A DNA stretch of 64,000 nucleotides from Lentzea albidocapillata subsp. violacea. Its GTDB lineage: Bacteria > Actinomycetota > Actinomycetes > Mycobacteriales > Pseudonocardiaceae. Position 1 is the stretch's first letter. Each line of letters starts with the position of its first letter. Below the pieces are notes generated by a model. The model was not told the DNA's origin. It ran no database searches and saw nothing but the letters and a program-made list of their open reading frames with translations. A program made the position numbers and the translations under genes. The stretch is from positions 124,001-188,000 of the forward strand of contig NZ_FNET01000006.1 of assembly GCF_900100275.1 (NCBI RefSeq), written 5' to 3'. Shown piece after piece: positions 1 to 9,603 of the stretch.

Positions 1-171
1 TCGCAGCTCAGTGGAGAACAACGCAGGAAACCTCGCTACTCGGTGGCACTCAAGGGAATCGCCGACGATCAACGTGATCAAGTCGACGTCGGCGACTCTG
101 CCAGTCCATCCACCCCAAATGCACGCTCTGAGCACTCGGTTAACTACATCGTGTGAACGGCTTCCCTTGGC
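1..171. other. Window edge, no gene recognised
   Basis: The first 171 bases lie downstream of the minus-strand repeat protein. Open frames here have no recognisable protein content, and I see no terminator hairpin or RNA gene. Confidence 0.4.
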
Positions 172-2349
172 TCACACCCGTTTCAGCACGCGGGCCGCAC
201 CCGCGGCCGCGGTCGACGCGAGCACCCAGCCCACCGCCACGAGCAGCGAAGATATCCATTGCGACGCACCGGTGAACTGCCACTTGCCGTCGTGGCCGAA
301 GTCGATGATCGGGATCAGGAGGTCGAGGGCGAGCAGCGCGGCGTTCCACACCGGGTCCTCGTCGGAGTTGAGCTTGACCATCGGGTGCCAGTTGAACCAC
401 AGCGCGCCGAACAGCCAGAACACGGCGAGCCAGCAGATCGCGAGCCACGGCCGGTAGCCGTAGCCGACCGTCCACCGCTGCACGACGCCCCAGACCCGGC
501 CGGCGCGGCCGAGTTCGGAGTAGCGGCGGCGTTGCTTCTCCAGCTGGACCTTCTGCGCGAGTTCCTCCTCGCCGCCCTGCTGGTAGACGGCGGCGAGCTG
601 TTCGTACGGTCCGGGCGCGAAGTCCGGCTGCACCTTGAGCAACCACTTCAGCCGTGTCTGCACCGGCACGTCCGGATCGGCGGTGATGCCGGCGAACTCG
701 AAGTCGTCCACGGCGACGCCGCCCTCGGCGTCCCACAGCCCCGGCCCGTCGGTCACCGACACCGCTTTCAGGCGGCTCAGCACTATTTTCCCCTTGGGCT
801 GCTGGCCCTCGGGAATGTGCAGGCGGAACTGGTGGACGGTGAGGCCGTAGGCGTTGAGCGCGATGTCCGCGGCGGTCGAACCGAGGTGCGAGTCGCTGAA
901 CGTCGCCATCTTGCCGACCTCGCCCAGCCGGATCCGCACGCCGCCGACCGCGGTGAACCCGCGGCTGCACAGGAGGTCCTTGCCGATCGTGATGGCGCGG
1001 GCGTCCAGTGACGGCTTCTGGGTGCCGTTCCCGCGGAGCCTCGGGAGGGTGAGCTCGGCGCCGGAGAGGTCGAGTGTGGAGCCGATGTTCGCGTTCTGCA
1101 GGCGAACCGAGCCCCTGGCCTTCAGCTCGCGCAGGAAGAGCGTGCCGCCGACCTGGAGGCGGTCGGCGAACAGGACGTCGATGCCCGGCCCGTGCAGCGA
1201 GACGCCGGACATGCTGGCGCTGCCGTGGATGGTCGCGTTGGACAGCCGGACCTGGCCGTAGGTGTGCAGTGCCTTCGACCGGACGCCCGCGCCGTTGACG
1301 GCACTGCGCGCCTCGACGTCGCCGCGGACCTGCATGCCGTCGGCGTGCAAGGCGACCGGGATGCGGTTCGTGACGTCCCCGGCGAGCTCCTCGGCGATCT
1401 CCCGCGGCCCGATCACCGCGCCGGACAGCCGGAGGTAGCCGCCGATGCTCGCGTTCGGCAGCCGGACCGTGCCCTCGCTGATGAAGCCGTCGTCGAGTTC
1501 GACGTTGCCCTCGACCCGGATGCGGTCGGCCACGAGCGTCGCGGCCTCGTCGGCCGATCCGTGCGGCAGCACCAGCACCTGGTTGTCGACGCGGTGGGCG
1601 GAGTTGAGGCGGGCGCCGGTGAACTCGACGTTCCCGTGGACGCGCGCACCGTCGAACAGCACACGGCCGTCGGCGGTGAAGCGGCCGCCCTCGGCGTTGC
1701 AGAAGACGTTGCCCGCGACGACGATCCCGGACGCGTCGAGCGCGTCCTTGCCGGTGTTGAGCAGCCGCGCGCCGCCGAGGTGGACGCTGCCGCCGATCGT
1801 CGCGCCGCGGAGCCGCACCTCGCCGTTCGCGCGCATCGCGATGGCCTGGATCGAGCCGCTGACCCTGAGCCGGGCGCCGAGCAGTGCGTGGTCGGTGTTC
1901 GAACGCAGCACCGCGCCGGCGAGGCGGAGCGTTCCGTCCACCGCGGCGTCGGTGAGGTCGACGGTGCCGGTGCAGGTGAAGCCGGCTTCGAGGACCAGGT
2001 CGCTGAAGATCCTCAGGTTGCGGCCCTGGAGGCCGGGAAGGCGGGTGCCGCGCAACCGCAGGCCGATGAGGCGGGCCATGCGGAGGTCGACCGACTCCTC
2101 GAACGTGCAGTGGGTGAGGTCGATGACCCGCGTGACGCGGGTGCCCTCCAGTGCGAACCTGCCGGTGATCCGCGCGTTGCGCAGGCGCAGAGCGGGTAGT
2201 CCCTTGCGCGGCACCCGGTACAGGCCGGTCAGCAGACCGGTGAGCACCTCGCCGCGCACGCTCTGCCCGGTCAGGTCGATCTCGGTGCCACCCGCGTAGG
2301 CCCCGGCGACCTGGCGTTCGAGCTCGGTCAAGTCTTCGGGCTTGATCAC
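172..2349 (-). CDS. Large repeat-rich membrane protein (pentapeptide/beta-helix-like)
   Basis: A 725-residue protein made mostly of degenerate repeats of about 20 residues, of the type VRLxxAxIGGSLxLSGAxL, from about residue 50 to 500. Such repeats suggest a solenoid or right-handed beta-helix. The C-terminal 200 residues carry a charged segment rich in Glu, Gln and Arg, then hydrophobic stretches (around WLAICWLAVFWLFGALWF and WISSLLVAVGWVLAS) that look membrane-spanning. Similar actinobacterial proteins are often labelled membrane-associated oxidoreductase, but I see no cofactor motif to support that. The GTG start follows a good GGGGAGG site (about 2354-2360). It is transcribed away from the AI-2E gene. 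Biochemical function is unknown; a cytoplasmic scaffold tethered to the membrane is only a guess. Confidence 0.8.
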   Translation of the reverse strand: MIKPEDLTELERQVAGAYAGGTEIDLTGQSVRGEVLTGLLTGLYRVPRKGLPALRLRNARITGRFALEGTRVTRVIDLTHCTFEESVDLRMARLIGLRLRGTRLPGLQGRNLRIFSDLVLEAGFTCTGTVDLTDAAVDGTLRLAGAVLRSNTDHALLGARLRVSGSIQAIAMRANGEVRLRGATIGGSVHLGGARLLNTGKDALDASGIVVAGNVFCNAEGGRFTADGRVLFDGARVHGNVEFTGARLNSAHRVDNQVLVLPHGSADEAATLVADRIRVEGNVELDDGFISEGTVRLPNASIGGYLRLSGAVIGPREIAEELAGDVTNRIPVALHADGMQVRGDVEARSAVNGAGVRSKALHTYGQVRLSNATIHGSASMSGVSLHGPGIDVLFADRLQVGGTLFLRELKARGSVRLQNANIGSTLDLSGAELTLPRLRGNGTQKPSLDARAITIGKDLLCSRGFTAVGGVRIRLGEVGKMATFSDSHLGSTAADIALNAYGLTVHQFRLHIPEGQQPKGKIVLSRLKAVSVTDGPGLWDAEGGVAVDDFEFAGITADPDVPVQTRLKWLLKVQPDFAPGPYEQLAAVYQQGGEEELAQKVQLEKQRRRYSELGRAGRVWGVVQRWTVGYGYRPWLAICWLAVFWLFGALWFNWHPMVKLNSDEDPVWNAALLALDLLIPIIDFGHDGKWQFTGASQWISSLLVAVGWVLASTAAAGAARVLKRV

Positions 2350-2416
2350 GTTCGTCCTCCCCTGACGAATCGGATCATCCCTGCTGAGGTTGCACCTTGG
2401 CGAGGGAATGAACAGT

Positions 2417-2422
2417 TAACGT
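2417..2422 (+). promoter_or_regulatory. -10 element TAACGT, leaderless start
   Basis: TAACGT lies six bases before the ATG at 2429. No Shine-Dalgarno sequence is present, so the transcript probably starts at the initiation codon. Confidence 0.5.
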
Positions 2423-2428
2423 GAGGCC

Positions 2429-3580
2429 ATGAGCACGCCGGAGTCGGAGATCAGCGGCCGCGTTCCGACGCTGCTGCGCGTGAGTGCCGCGCTGAGCTGG
2501 CGGTTCGTGGTCGTGGTGGCCGCGTTGTACGTGGTGGCCTACGTGTTCGGCTTCCTCGCGTCGATAGTGATCCCCGTCGCTATCGCGCTGCTGCTCGCCG
2601 CACTGCTGTCGCCCGGCGTCTCGAAGCTCGTCGAGTGGCGGGTGCCGCGGGGCGTGGCGGTGACCGTGATGATGATCATCGGCGTCGGGGTCCTCGGCGG
2701 CGTGCTGACGTTCGTGATCAGTGAGTTCTCCCGGGGCCTGCCCGAGCTGCAGACGCAGGTGGCGGCGTCGCTCGACACGATCCAGAAGTGGCTGAAGGAC
2801 GGGCCAGCGCACCTGTCGGACCAGCAACTGCAGACCTACCTCGACGAGATCGTGAAGACGATCAAGGAGAACCAGGCGGAGATCACGTCCGGTGCCCTGA
2901 CGACCGCCGCGACCCTCGGCGAGTTGCTCACCGGGCTGCTGCTGGCGCTGTTCACGCTGATCTTCTTCCTGCACGACGGTGACGGCATCTGGCGTTTCGT
3001 GACTCGCGCGGTGCCTCGGGACGTGCGTCAGCGCGTCGACGTGGCGGGACGGCGCGGGTTCAGCTCTCTCGTTTCCTATGTGCGCGCTACGGCCGTGGTC
3101 GCGATCGTGGACGCCGTTGGCGTTGGTGTCGGTCTGGCGATCATCGGTGTGCCGCTCGTGGTGCCGCTGTCCGCGTTGGTGTTCCTCGGCGCGTTCATTC
3201 CCATCATCGGTGCGGTGTTCACCGGTGCCGTGGCGGTGTTGGTCGCGCTGGTCACCAACGGGCCTATCGCTGCTTTGATCGTGCTGGCCGTGCTCATCGG
3301 TGTGATGCAGCTGGAGTCGCACGTTCTGCAGCCGTTGCTGCTGGGCCGTGCGGTCAAGTTGCACCCGTTGGCCGTGGTGCTCGCGATCGCCGGCGGGTTG
3401 GTGACCGGCGGCATCGCCGGAGCGTTGCTGGCGGTGCCGCTGCTGGCGGTGCTGAACTCGGGGATCCGGTCGCTGGTGTCCGATTCGGACGCTGCGCAGA
3501 AGCCGGAGAAGGTGGACGTGCTGAATCCTCAGGACACGGCGCCGAAGGACGACACGAGCGAACGGGTCAAAGAGCTCTAG
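2429..3580 (+). CDS. AI-2E family transporter (PerM/YdiK-like)
   Basis: A 383-residue integral membrane protein with the AI-2E exporter layout: hydrophobic segments at about 25-75, a soluble loop around 100-160, and paired helices from 165 to 340 ending in the family-typical run with HVLQPLLLG followed by LHPLAVVLAI. Members export small molecules or act as Na+/H+ antiporters; the substrate cannot be read from sequence. The tail after residue 345 is hydrophilic and charged. The start is set by a TAACGT hexamer six bases upstream (leaderless pattern). Its TAG stop overlaps the TAG of the convergent diguanylate cyclase gene within a shared CTAG at 3577-3580. Confidence 0.85.
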   Translation: MSTPESEISGRVPTLLRVSAALSWRFVVVVAALYVVAYVFGFLASIVIPVAIALLLAALLSPGVSKLVEWRVPRGVAVTVMMIIGVGVLGGVLTFVISEFSRGLPELQTQVAASLDTIQKWLKDGPAHLSDQQLQTYLDEIVKTIKENQAEITSGALTTAATLGELLTGLLLALFTLIFFLHDGDGIWRFVTRAVPRDVRQRVDVAGRRGFSSLVSYVRATAVVAIVDAVGVGVGLAIIGVPLVVPLSALVFLGAFIPIIGAVFTGAVAVLVALVTNGPIAALIVLAVLIGVMQLESHVLQPLLLGRAVKLHPLAVVLAIAGGLVTGGIAGALLAVPLLAVLNSGIRSLVSDSDAAQKPEKVDVLNPQDTAPKDDTSERVKEL

Positions 3581-4779
3581 GCCATCGACACGAGGTTTCG
3601 GCCATAAGCCTTGGCCGCCAGCAACGCCGCGTCGGCCGCCACCAAGAGGTCCGGCAGCTCGTACCCGAACCGAGTCGTCGTCGACACCCCTATGGACACA
3701 GTCAGCCCGTGCAGCTCGTGCGGCTTGCCGTCCGTGGCCATCGTGGGCACGCGAAGTGCCTCCACGGCCTTGCGCACGCGTTCGGCGACGTACTCGGCCT
3801 CGTCGGACGTCGCCTCGGGCAGCAGCACCACGAACTCCTCGCCGCCGAACCGGCCGACCAGGTCTCCTCGGCGGACGGTGCCGCGCAGCAGCAACGAGAT
3901 CGCGGCCAGGGCGGCGTCGCCCGCGAGGTGGCCGACCTCGTCGTTGACCCTCTTGAAGTGGTCCAGGTCGAGGAGCATGACGGCCATCGGGCGGGTGCGG
4001 CTCGCGCCCTTGTTCAGTTCGTAGCGGGCTCGGGCGTCCCAGTGCACCGCGTTGGCCAGGCCGGTTTTGGCGTCACGCTGGGCTGAGCGGCGCCATTGGG
4101 GGAGTTGGGCCGCTCGTTCCAGCAGGGCCAGGGACGGGCCGGCGATGAGGACGTGGACGGCGTTCGACTCCGCCACGCAGCCCATGAGGCCGCCGATCGA
4201 CACGGCGACTATGCCGAGGATGGCGTCGATGGGTTCGCCGACGTTCTCCTCGAAGGTGGCGGACGGACGGCGCAGCTTCAGGCCCAGCGCGATCAGGCCC
4301 GCTCGCAGGACCAGCAGCAGCGCTGCGGCCAGGGTGAGGATCACGAGGTTGGTGTGCGGGTCGGCCCAGCCGAGGACGTAGCGGGTGGCGAAGACGGCCA
4401 GTGTGGTGGCGCTCAGCGTGAAGAGCCAGCGGTGGGTCTCCGGGCGCTGGGCCAGCAGGCAGTGCAGGGCCGGGCCGAAGAGGAGCAGCACCATGAGGTT
4501 CGGCGGGAGGGCGAGGATGCCTGCCGTCAGGTAGCAGAGGTGGGCGGCCCACGGGTTGCGTTCCGTCTCGCCGAGGCGGTGGCTGTAGATGGTCGTACCG
4601 ATGATCACCGCACCCGCTGTGCCCGCGATCGCGGCGAATCTGGCGATTTCGGAGGGTGATGGTGTTTCGGAGGAAACGATCGCGTAGGTGACGGTGGCGA
4701 GGGCTGCCATGTCGATGAACAACCAGTAGTAGAGCGCAGGCCGCCGCAAAGTCCACACCGGCCAGTCCCGCACCTGCAT
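3577..4779 (-). CDS. Membrane-bound diguanylate cyclase (GGDEF)
   Basis: A 400-residue protein whose N-terminal half has about six hydrophobic helices, followed by a GGDEF domain with the active-site motif GGEEF about residue 305. It is predicted to make cyclic di-GMP from two GTP at the membrane. An RxxD inhibitory site (RRGD) stands five residues before the motif, so product feedback is likely. No EAL domain is present. I start at the ATG at 4779 because it has a strong GGGGGAGGG site just upstream; an in-frame ATG 11 codons further up (4812) lacks one. The stop overlaps that of the AI-2E gene. Confidence 0.88.
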   Translation of the reverse strand: MQVRDWPVWTLRRPALYYWLFIDMAALATVTYAIVSSETPSPSEIARFAAIAGTAGAVIIGTTIYSHRLGETERNPWAAHLCYLTAGILALPPNLMVLLLFGPALHCLLAQRPETHRWLFTLSATTLAVFATRYVLGWADPHTNLVILTLAAALLLVLRAGLIALGLKLRRPSATFEENVGEPIDAILGIVAVSIGGLMGCVAESNAVHVLIAGPSLALLERAAQLPQWRRSAQRDAKTGLANAVHWDARARYELNKGASRTRPMAVMLLDLDHFKRVNDEVGHLAGDAALAAISLLLRGTVRRGDLVGRFGGEEFVVLLPEATSDEAEYVAERVRKAVEALRVPTMATDGKPHELHGLTVSIGVSTTTRFGYELPDLLVAADAALLAAKAYGRNLVSMA

Positions 4780-4895
4780 CGCCCTCCCCCGAACCCGGAG
4801 AGCGTCGCACATTCCTCCGTTCGGCAGAAGACGGCCACCTGGGGGTTAGCCAGCACACGTTCACGCGGCAGGATGGTGTCCGAAAGGAGCACAGC

Positions 4896-6056
4896 GTGCC
4901 CAAAGAGCCTGCCGAACGTGTGACAAAGGTGATCGACGACCCGGCCACGCCCCTGTGGCGCGGGACGATTGCGCTACGCATAGTCACATTCCTCTTCGCG
5001 GCGGCCAACGTCATCGCGAACCAATCCGGTTACGTACGGCCGTGGCTTGCGTGGACCACGCTCGGGGTGATGGCGCTGTGGTCCGTCTTCACGAGCCGCG
5101 CCTACAGCACGACGTGGGGCAGGCGGTGGCCGCTCGTCTTGGTCGACCTGGCCCTGACCTGCGGTCTCATGTCGCTGTCACCGTTGATCATGTCCGACCA
5201 CCAGTTGCTGGTCCTGCACGTCCCGCTGATCACGACGATCTGGGCGTGCGTGCCGGCGGTCGCGCTGGGCGCGCTCGGCGGGGCGGCCGCGGGCTTCGGC
5301 GGCGGGCTGACCGTTGGCCTGTTCACCTATCTGTCCCACCGTTCGCCGAGCCTCGACCTGCTACGCGACGTCGTGCTGCTGTCCGGTGCGGGCATGGTCG
5401 TCGGCATGGCGTCGGCCACGGCACGGCGTTCGGCGGTGCTGCTCGCCCAGGCCCTGAGAGCCGAGGCGGCCACGGCGGAACGCGAACGTCTGGCCCGTTC
5501 GATTCACGACAGCGTGCTGCAGGTCCTCGCCCGCGTGCGCAAGCGCGGCCTGGAGGTCGGTGGCGAGGCCGCCGAGCTGGCCAGGATGGCGGGCGAGCAG
5601 GAGGTGGCGCTGCGGAACCTGGTGGCCGCCGCGCCGACGGACTCCACTGTGGATGGAGACATCGACCTTCGTCCCGGCCTGCAGATGCTCGCCACGCCGA
5701 GGATCCAGGTGTCGACACCCGCGACCCAGGTGATGTTCGAGGCCCCGGCGGCGGGCGAGCTCACGTCGTTGGTGCGTGAGGCGCTGTCCAACGTGGACAA
5801 ACACTGCGGCGAGGACGCGCGGGCCTGGGTGTTGCTGGAAGATCTCGGGGAGGAGATCGTGCTGAGCGTCAGGGACGATGGGCCTGGCATCCCAGAAGGC
5901 CGGATCGCGTCGGCCGCCGCGGAAGGCAGGATGGGGATCGAGAAGTCGATCAAAGGCCGGGTGGAGTCGCTCGGCGGAACGCTGGAGCTCCAGACCGGGC
6001 CGGGGGAGGGCACGGAATGGGAGGTTCGGGTGTTCAGGAAGGGGGCGGCAGGATGA
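4896..6056 (+). CDS. MacS-like sensor histidine kinase
   Basis: A 386-residue sensor kinase. The N-terminal 170 residues hold about five to six membrane segments and begin like the actinobacterial MacS/DUF5931 family (PLWRGxxAxRxxxFLxAAxN). A HisKA_3-type dimerisation region carries the phospho-acceptor His in SIHDSVLQVLARV near residue 204, followed by an HATPase_c domain with an N box around SNVDKHCG and a G box DDGPGIPEG near 326. It should autophosphorylate and pass phosphate to the NarL-type regulator encoded next, with which it overlaps by ATGA. GTG start with AAAGGAG six bases upstream. The stimulus is unknown. Confidence 0.9.
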   Translation: MPKEPAERVTKVIDDPATPLWRGTIALRIVTFLFAAANVIANQSGYVRPWLAWTTLGVMALWSVFTSRAYSTTWGRRWPLVLVDLALTCGLMSLSPLIMSDHQLLVLHVPLITTIWACVPAVALGALGGAAAGFGGGLTVGLFTYLSHRSPSLDLLRDVVLLSGAGMVVGMASATARRSAVLLAQALRAEAATAERERLARSIHDSVLQVLARVRKRGLEVGGEAAELARMAGEQEVALRNLVAAAPTDSTVDGDIDLRPGLQMLATPRIQVSTPATQVMFEAPAAGELTSLVREALSNVDKHCGEDARAWVLLEDLGEEIVLSVRDDGPGIPEGRIASAAAEGRMGIEKSIKGRVESLGGTLELQTGPGEGTEWEVRVFRKGAAG

Positions 6057-6715
6057 CGGTCTCGGTGATGGTCGTGGACGACCACCCGATGTGGCGCGAA
6101 GGCGTGGCGCGCGATCTCCAGGAACGCGGCTTCGAGGTCGTGGCGACCGCGGGTGACGCGCCCTCGGCCGTGCGGATCGCGAAGGCCGTGCGGCCCAACG
6201 TGGTCCTGATGGACCTCAACCTCGGCGAACTCTCCGGGGTCGACGCCACCGCGATGATCACCAGTGAGCTGCCGGACACGCGCGTGCTCGTGCTGTCCGC
6301 GTCCGGTGAGCACGACGACGTGCTGCAGGCCGTGAAGGCGGGCGCGTCCGGCTACCTGGTGAAGTCCGCGTCCTCCGAGGAACTGGTCGAGGCCGTGTCC
6401 CGGACGGCCGCGGGCGACGCCGTGTTCACGGCCGGGCTCGCGGGCCTGGTGCTGGGCGAGTACCGGCGGATGGCCGCCGCGCCCGACGGCTCGGAGGAGA
6501 AGCCCCAGCTCACCGATCGGGAGACCGAGGTGCTGCGGCTCGTTGCCAAGGGCCTGACCGCACGACAGATCGCGAACCGCCTGGTGATCTCCCACCGCAC
6601 GGTCGAAAACCACGTTCAATCGACATTGCGCAAACTCCAACTGCACAACCGGGTGGAGTTGGCGCGTTATGCCATCGAGCACGGTCTCGACGCCGAACCG
6701 GAGGCAGAGAAATGA
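6053..6715 (+). CDS. NarL/FixJ-family response regulator (MacR-like)
   Basis: A 220-residue response regulator: receiver domain (acidic pair in VVDDHP, phospho-acceptor Asp in VLMDLNL near residue 53, conserved Lys in LVKSAS near 103), then a LuxR-type helix-turn-helix at about 155-210 (LTDRETEVLRLVAKGLTARQIANRL). It starts with ATG inside the kinase stop (ATGA overlap) behind GGGGGCGGCAGG, so kinase and regulator are translationally coupled. It probably activates or represses membrane or envelope genes, as MacR does in Streptomyces, and the DUF1707 gene that overlaps it downstream is a plausible target or partner. Confidence 0.92.
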   Translation: MTVSVMVVDDHPMWREGVARDLQERGFEVVATAGDAPSAVRIAKAVRPNVVLMDLNLGELSGVDATAMITSELPDTRVLVLSASGEHDDVLQAVKAGASGYLVKSASSEELVEAVSRTAAGDAVFTAGLAGLVLGEYRRMAAAPDGSEEKPQLTDRETEVLRLVAKGLTARQIANRLVISHRTVENHVQSTLRKLQLHNRVELARYAIEHGLDAEPEAEK

Positions 6716-7251
6716 CAGACCCCAGAGAGTTACGCGTGTCCGATGCGGAACGTGAGCACGTCGTCACCCTGCTGAACAAGGCGGTGGGCCGCGGCATGAT
6801 CACGCTCGACGAGTTCACCGTGCGCACGGACACCGCACTCGGCGCGAAGACCAGGGCCGATCTGAACGTGGTGCTGCTCGACCTGCCCGGCATGGTCAAC
6901 AACGAACTGGCCCGCGAACGGACCGAGCTGAAGAACACGATGAGCACCACGACCCGCAAGGGTCACTGGGTCGTGCCGAACGAGCTCGTCATCCGCAACA
7001 CCCTCGGCACCACGAACCTCGACTTCACCGCCGCCGAGGTGCCGCCGGTCGTCAACGTCGACCTGGACGTGTCGCTGGGCACGGTGAAGCTCCTGCTGCC
7101 GGCGGGGTCGTCGGTCAACGCCGACGCCGTCGAGATCACCGCGGGCGAACTGAAGGACAAGGTCCAGAACACCACCATGGGCAACCCGCACTTCCAGCTC
7201 AAGGGCTCGGTGCGCGGCGGGACCGTGGTGATCAAGCGAAGCAAGCGCTGA
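6712..7251 (+). CDS. DUF1707 protein coupled to the two-component pair
   Basis: A 179-residue protein with an N-terminal DUF1707 (SHOCT-like) domain at about 5-60: LRVSDAEREHVVxLLxxAxGxGxITLDEFxxR. The rest looks like the beta-rich C-terminal part of LiaF/DUF4097-type proteins, ending in VRGGTVVIKRSKR. No membrane segment is obvious. It overlaps the response-regulator gene by ATGA, making a three-gene unit kinase-regulator-DUF1707. LiaF-type proteins are negative regulators of envelope-stress two-component systems in Firmicutes; by analogy this may modulate the kinase, which is inference. A sibling function as a simple membrane-stress effector is also possible. Confidence 0.8.
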   Translation: MTDPRELRVSDAEREHVVTLLNKAVGRGMITLDEFTVRTDTALGAKTRADLNVVLLDLPGMVNNELARERTELKNTMSTTTRKGHWVVPNELVIRNTLGTTNLDFTAAEVPPVVNVDLDVSLGTVKLLLPAGSSVNADAVEITAGELKDKVQNTTMGNPHFQLKGSVRGGTVVIKRSKR

Positions 7252-7256
7252 CCTGG

Positions 7257-8063
7257 TCAGACGCGCGGGTTCCTGAGGGCAGCGTCAAGTTCGGCGAACA
7301 GCGCGGTCGGAGCGCTTAGCCCGTAGCGGGTGGCGATCACGGGCCACAGCCGGCGACCCAGCTCCAAGGCGGCACGCAGTGCCTCCTGCGGCGACGCGGC
7401 GGACGTAGCTGCCCTCAGCTCCGCCGCCGTCTCCGCGGACAACTCGCGCTCGGCACCTCGCGACGGAGTCAACCAGTGCGCGGTGGACTCCTCGGCGAGG
7501 CGTGCCATCCACAGGAGATGCCGCTGGGCGTGCCCGAGCGCGTCCCACGCACGCAGATCCTCGCCGCGCGCCGCCAGATGGTGCGCCAGCACCAGCCAGT
7601 TGACGAACGGGTCGCAGTACTTGGTGATGACCTCGGGGCTGTCGACCGGCGGCACGTACCGCTGGGGCAGGCCGCGCAGCATCGGAGCCAACGCTCCACG
7701 GCGATCCACCATCAGCATCCGCTCGACCTCGGCGCCGCGCGCCGGCCACTCCGCCACCGTGGCGATCTCGTCCACGGTCGCGAAATGGAACTCGCCACGC
7801 ACGAGGCCGGGGAAGAACGCCACATAGGTGCCGAACTCGTTGAGCAGGCCGTAGCTGGTCGGCGCGATGCCGGCGCACCAGGACCGCGGCTCGATCTCGG
7901 CGCGTCTCCGCGTGGTGAAGAACAGCCAGAACTCGATGTCGCTGTGCTCGTCCGCCTCCCCTGCGGCGAAGGAGCCGTACATCAGCGCGGCGTCCAGCCC
8001 GTCGTCGGCTGCGCACACTTCGCGAACACGCTCGATCAGCTCTTCCTGATACAGCACACGCAC
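7257..8063 (-). CDS. Lincosamide nucleotidyltransferase-like (Lnu(B)/Lnu(F) type)
   Basis: A 268-residue protein with a nucleotidyltransferase core: GSF followed by GEADEHSDIEF gives the GS-x-DxE metal site near residue 35. The stretches NEFGTYVAFFPGLVRGEFHF and CDPFVNWLVLAHHL resemble what I recall of Lnu(B)/Lnu(F), which inactivate lincosamides by adenylylation. Substrate here is unproven; chromosomal homologues in antibiotic producers may act on other compounds. TTG (8069) and GTG (8063, 8057) starts are possible; GTG 8063 is chosen because AGGTG sits seven bases upstream. It lies convergent to the DUF1707 gene with only five bases between them. Confidence 0.72.
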   Translation of the reverse strand: MRVLYQEELIERVREVCAADDGLDAALMYGSFAAGEADEHSDIEFWLFFTTRRRAEIEPRSWCAGIAPTSYGLLNEFGTYVAFFPGLVRGEFHFATVDEIATVAEWPARGAEVERMLMVDRRGALAPMLRGLPQRYVPPVDSPEVITKYCDPFVNWLVLAHHLAARGEDLRAWDALGHAQRHLLWMARLAEESTAHWLTPSRGAERELSAETAAELRAATSAASPQEALRAALELGRRLWPVIATRYGLSAPTALFAELDAALRNPRV

Positions 8064-8113
8064 AGCCAAGCACCTGTTCGGCGGTCGCCGGCGCGAAGCC
8101 GCAGGATCAAGGC

Positions 8114-9568
8114 ATGCGGTGTCTCGTGACCGGCGCGACCGGGTACCTCGGCGGACGACTCGTGCCCAGGCTGCTGGCCGAAGGGCACGAGGTCCGCTGC
8201 CTGGTGCGTTCGCCGGAGAAGTTGCGCGACGTTCCGTGGGCCGCTGACGTCGAGATCGTGCGCGGAGACGTGCTCGGTGATCTCGACGAGGCGATGCGGG
8301 ACGTCGAGGTCGTCCACTACCTCGTGCACTCGCTGCACTCGAAGGACTTCGCCGACGCCGACCGCAAGGCCGCGGAGAACACGGCGAGTGCCGCCGAACA
8401 GGCCGGTGTGCGGAGGATCGTCTACCTGGGCGGGCTGCACCCGGCCGGTGTCGAGCTGTCGCCGCACCTGGCTTCGCGCAGGGAGGTCGGCGAGGTCTTC
8501 CTGCGCTCGAACGTCCAGGCCGTGGTGCTGCAGGCCGCCGTGATCATCGGCTCCGGGTCGGCGAGCTTCGAGATGCTGCGCTACCTGACCGAACGGCTGC
8601 CGGTCATGATCACACCGCGCTGGGTGCACAACCGGATCCAGCCGATCGCCGTGCGGGACGTGCTGCGCTACCTGGTCGAGGCCACGACGCTCGAGAACGA
8701 GAACCGGACGTTCGACATCGGCGGGCCGGACGTGCTGACGTACCTGCGGATGATGCTCCGGTACGCCGAGGTCGCCGGGCTGCCCAAACGCCGCGTGCTG
8801 CCCGTGCCGCTGCTGACGCCGGGCCTGTCCTCGCACTGGGTCAACGCCGTCACGCCGGTGCCGCGGTCGATCGCGAAGCCGCTGATCGAGTCGCTGGTGC
8901 ACGAGGTGGTGTGCCGCGAGAACGACATCCGCGAGGTGCTGCCGGGCGAGAACACCGGCTACGACAAGGCCGTCGAACTGGCGCTGACCAAGGTCCGCGA
9001 CGCCGACGTGGAGACCCGGTGGTCGGGGGCGACGCTGCCGGGCTCGCCGAGCGAGCCGCTGCCGACCGACCCCGGCTGGTCCGGCGGTTCGGTCTACACC
9101 GACGAACGCGAGCGACGCACAACCGCCACGCCCGAACGGTTGTGGGAGGTCGTCGAAGGCATCGGCGGCGAACGCGGCTGGTACTCGTTCCCGCTGGCCT
9201 GGGCGATCAGGGGCTGGCTGGACCGGCTGGTGGGCGGCGTCGGGCTGCGGCGCGGGCGGCGTGATCCGCAGCGGCTGTACGCGGGCGAGGCGCTCGACTT
9301 CTGGCGGGTCGAGGAGATCGAACGCGGGCAGTTGCTGAGGCTGCGAGCCGAGATGAAGGTGCCGGGGAAGGCGTGGCTGGAGCTTCGAGTGGCGGGCAAC
9401 GAGGGACACGGGTCCACTTACCGCCAACGCGCCGTGTTCGTGCCCAAAGGGCTCGCCGGGCACCTCTACTGGGGGATCGTCTGGCCGTTTCACGGCATCG
9501 TGTTCGGCGGCATGGTGCGCAACATCGCCAATGAAGCTGAGCTGCACAAGAACTTCAGAAAGTCCTGA
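8114..9568 (+). CDS. NAD(P)-binding SDR protein with C-terminal DUF2867
   Basis: A 484-residue two-domain protein. The first 300 residues form an atypical short-chain dehydrogenase/NmrA-like Rossmann fold beginning with [17 protein letters not shown] (TGxxGxxG). The last 150 residues, rich in Trp and with RGxxDPQRLxxGExLDFWRVE, match the DUF2867 type seen fused to such folds in actinobacteria. The Ser-Tyr-Lys triad of classical SDRs is not apparent, so it may sense or bind NAD(P) rather than reduce. The ATG overlaps no gene. Its stop abuts the region leading to tdh, with 35 bases between, so it is probably cotranscribed with tdh-kbl. Confidence 0.8.
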   Translation: MRCLVTGATGYLGGRLVPRLLAEGHEVRCLVRSPEKLRDVPWAADVEIVRGDVLGDLDEAMRDVEVVHYLVHSLHSKDFADADRKAAENTASAAEQAGVRRIVYLGGLHPAGVELSPHLASRREVGEVFLRSNVQAVVLQAAVIIGSGSASFEMLRYLTERLPVMITPRWVHNRIQPIAVRDVLRYLVEATTLENENRTFDIGGPDVLTYLRMMLRYAEVAGLPKRRVLPVPLLTPGLSSHWVNAVTPVPRSIAKPLIESLVHEVVCRENDIREVLPGENTGYDKAVELALTKVRDADVETRWSGATLPGSPSEPLPTDPGWSGGSVYTDERERRTTATPERLWEVVEGIGGERGWYSFPLAWAIRGWLDRLVGGVGLRRGRRDPQRLYAGEALDFWRVEEIERGQLLRLRAEMKVPGKAWLELRVAGNEGHGSTYRQRAVFVPKGLAGHLYWGIVWPFHGIVFGGMVRNIANEAELHKNFRKS

Positions 9569-9603
9569 TGGACTACACAAGCAGCAAGGGTGAAACTTCC
9601 CGC

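Noticed and set aside
1192..2199. Long plus-strand open frame opposite the repeat protein
   Set aside because: It is rich in Ala, Arg, Asp and Val without domain features, the usual result of antisense frames in GC-rich DNA; the minus-strand frame has clear repeats and a ribosome-binding site.
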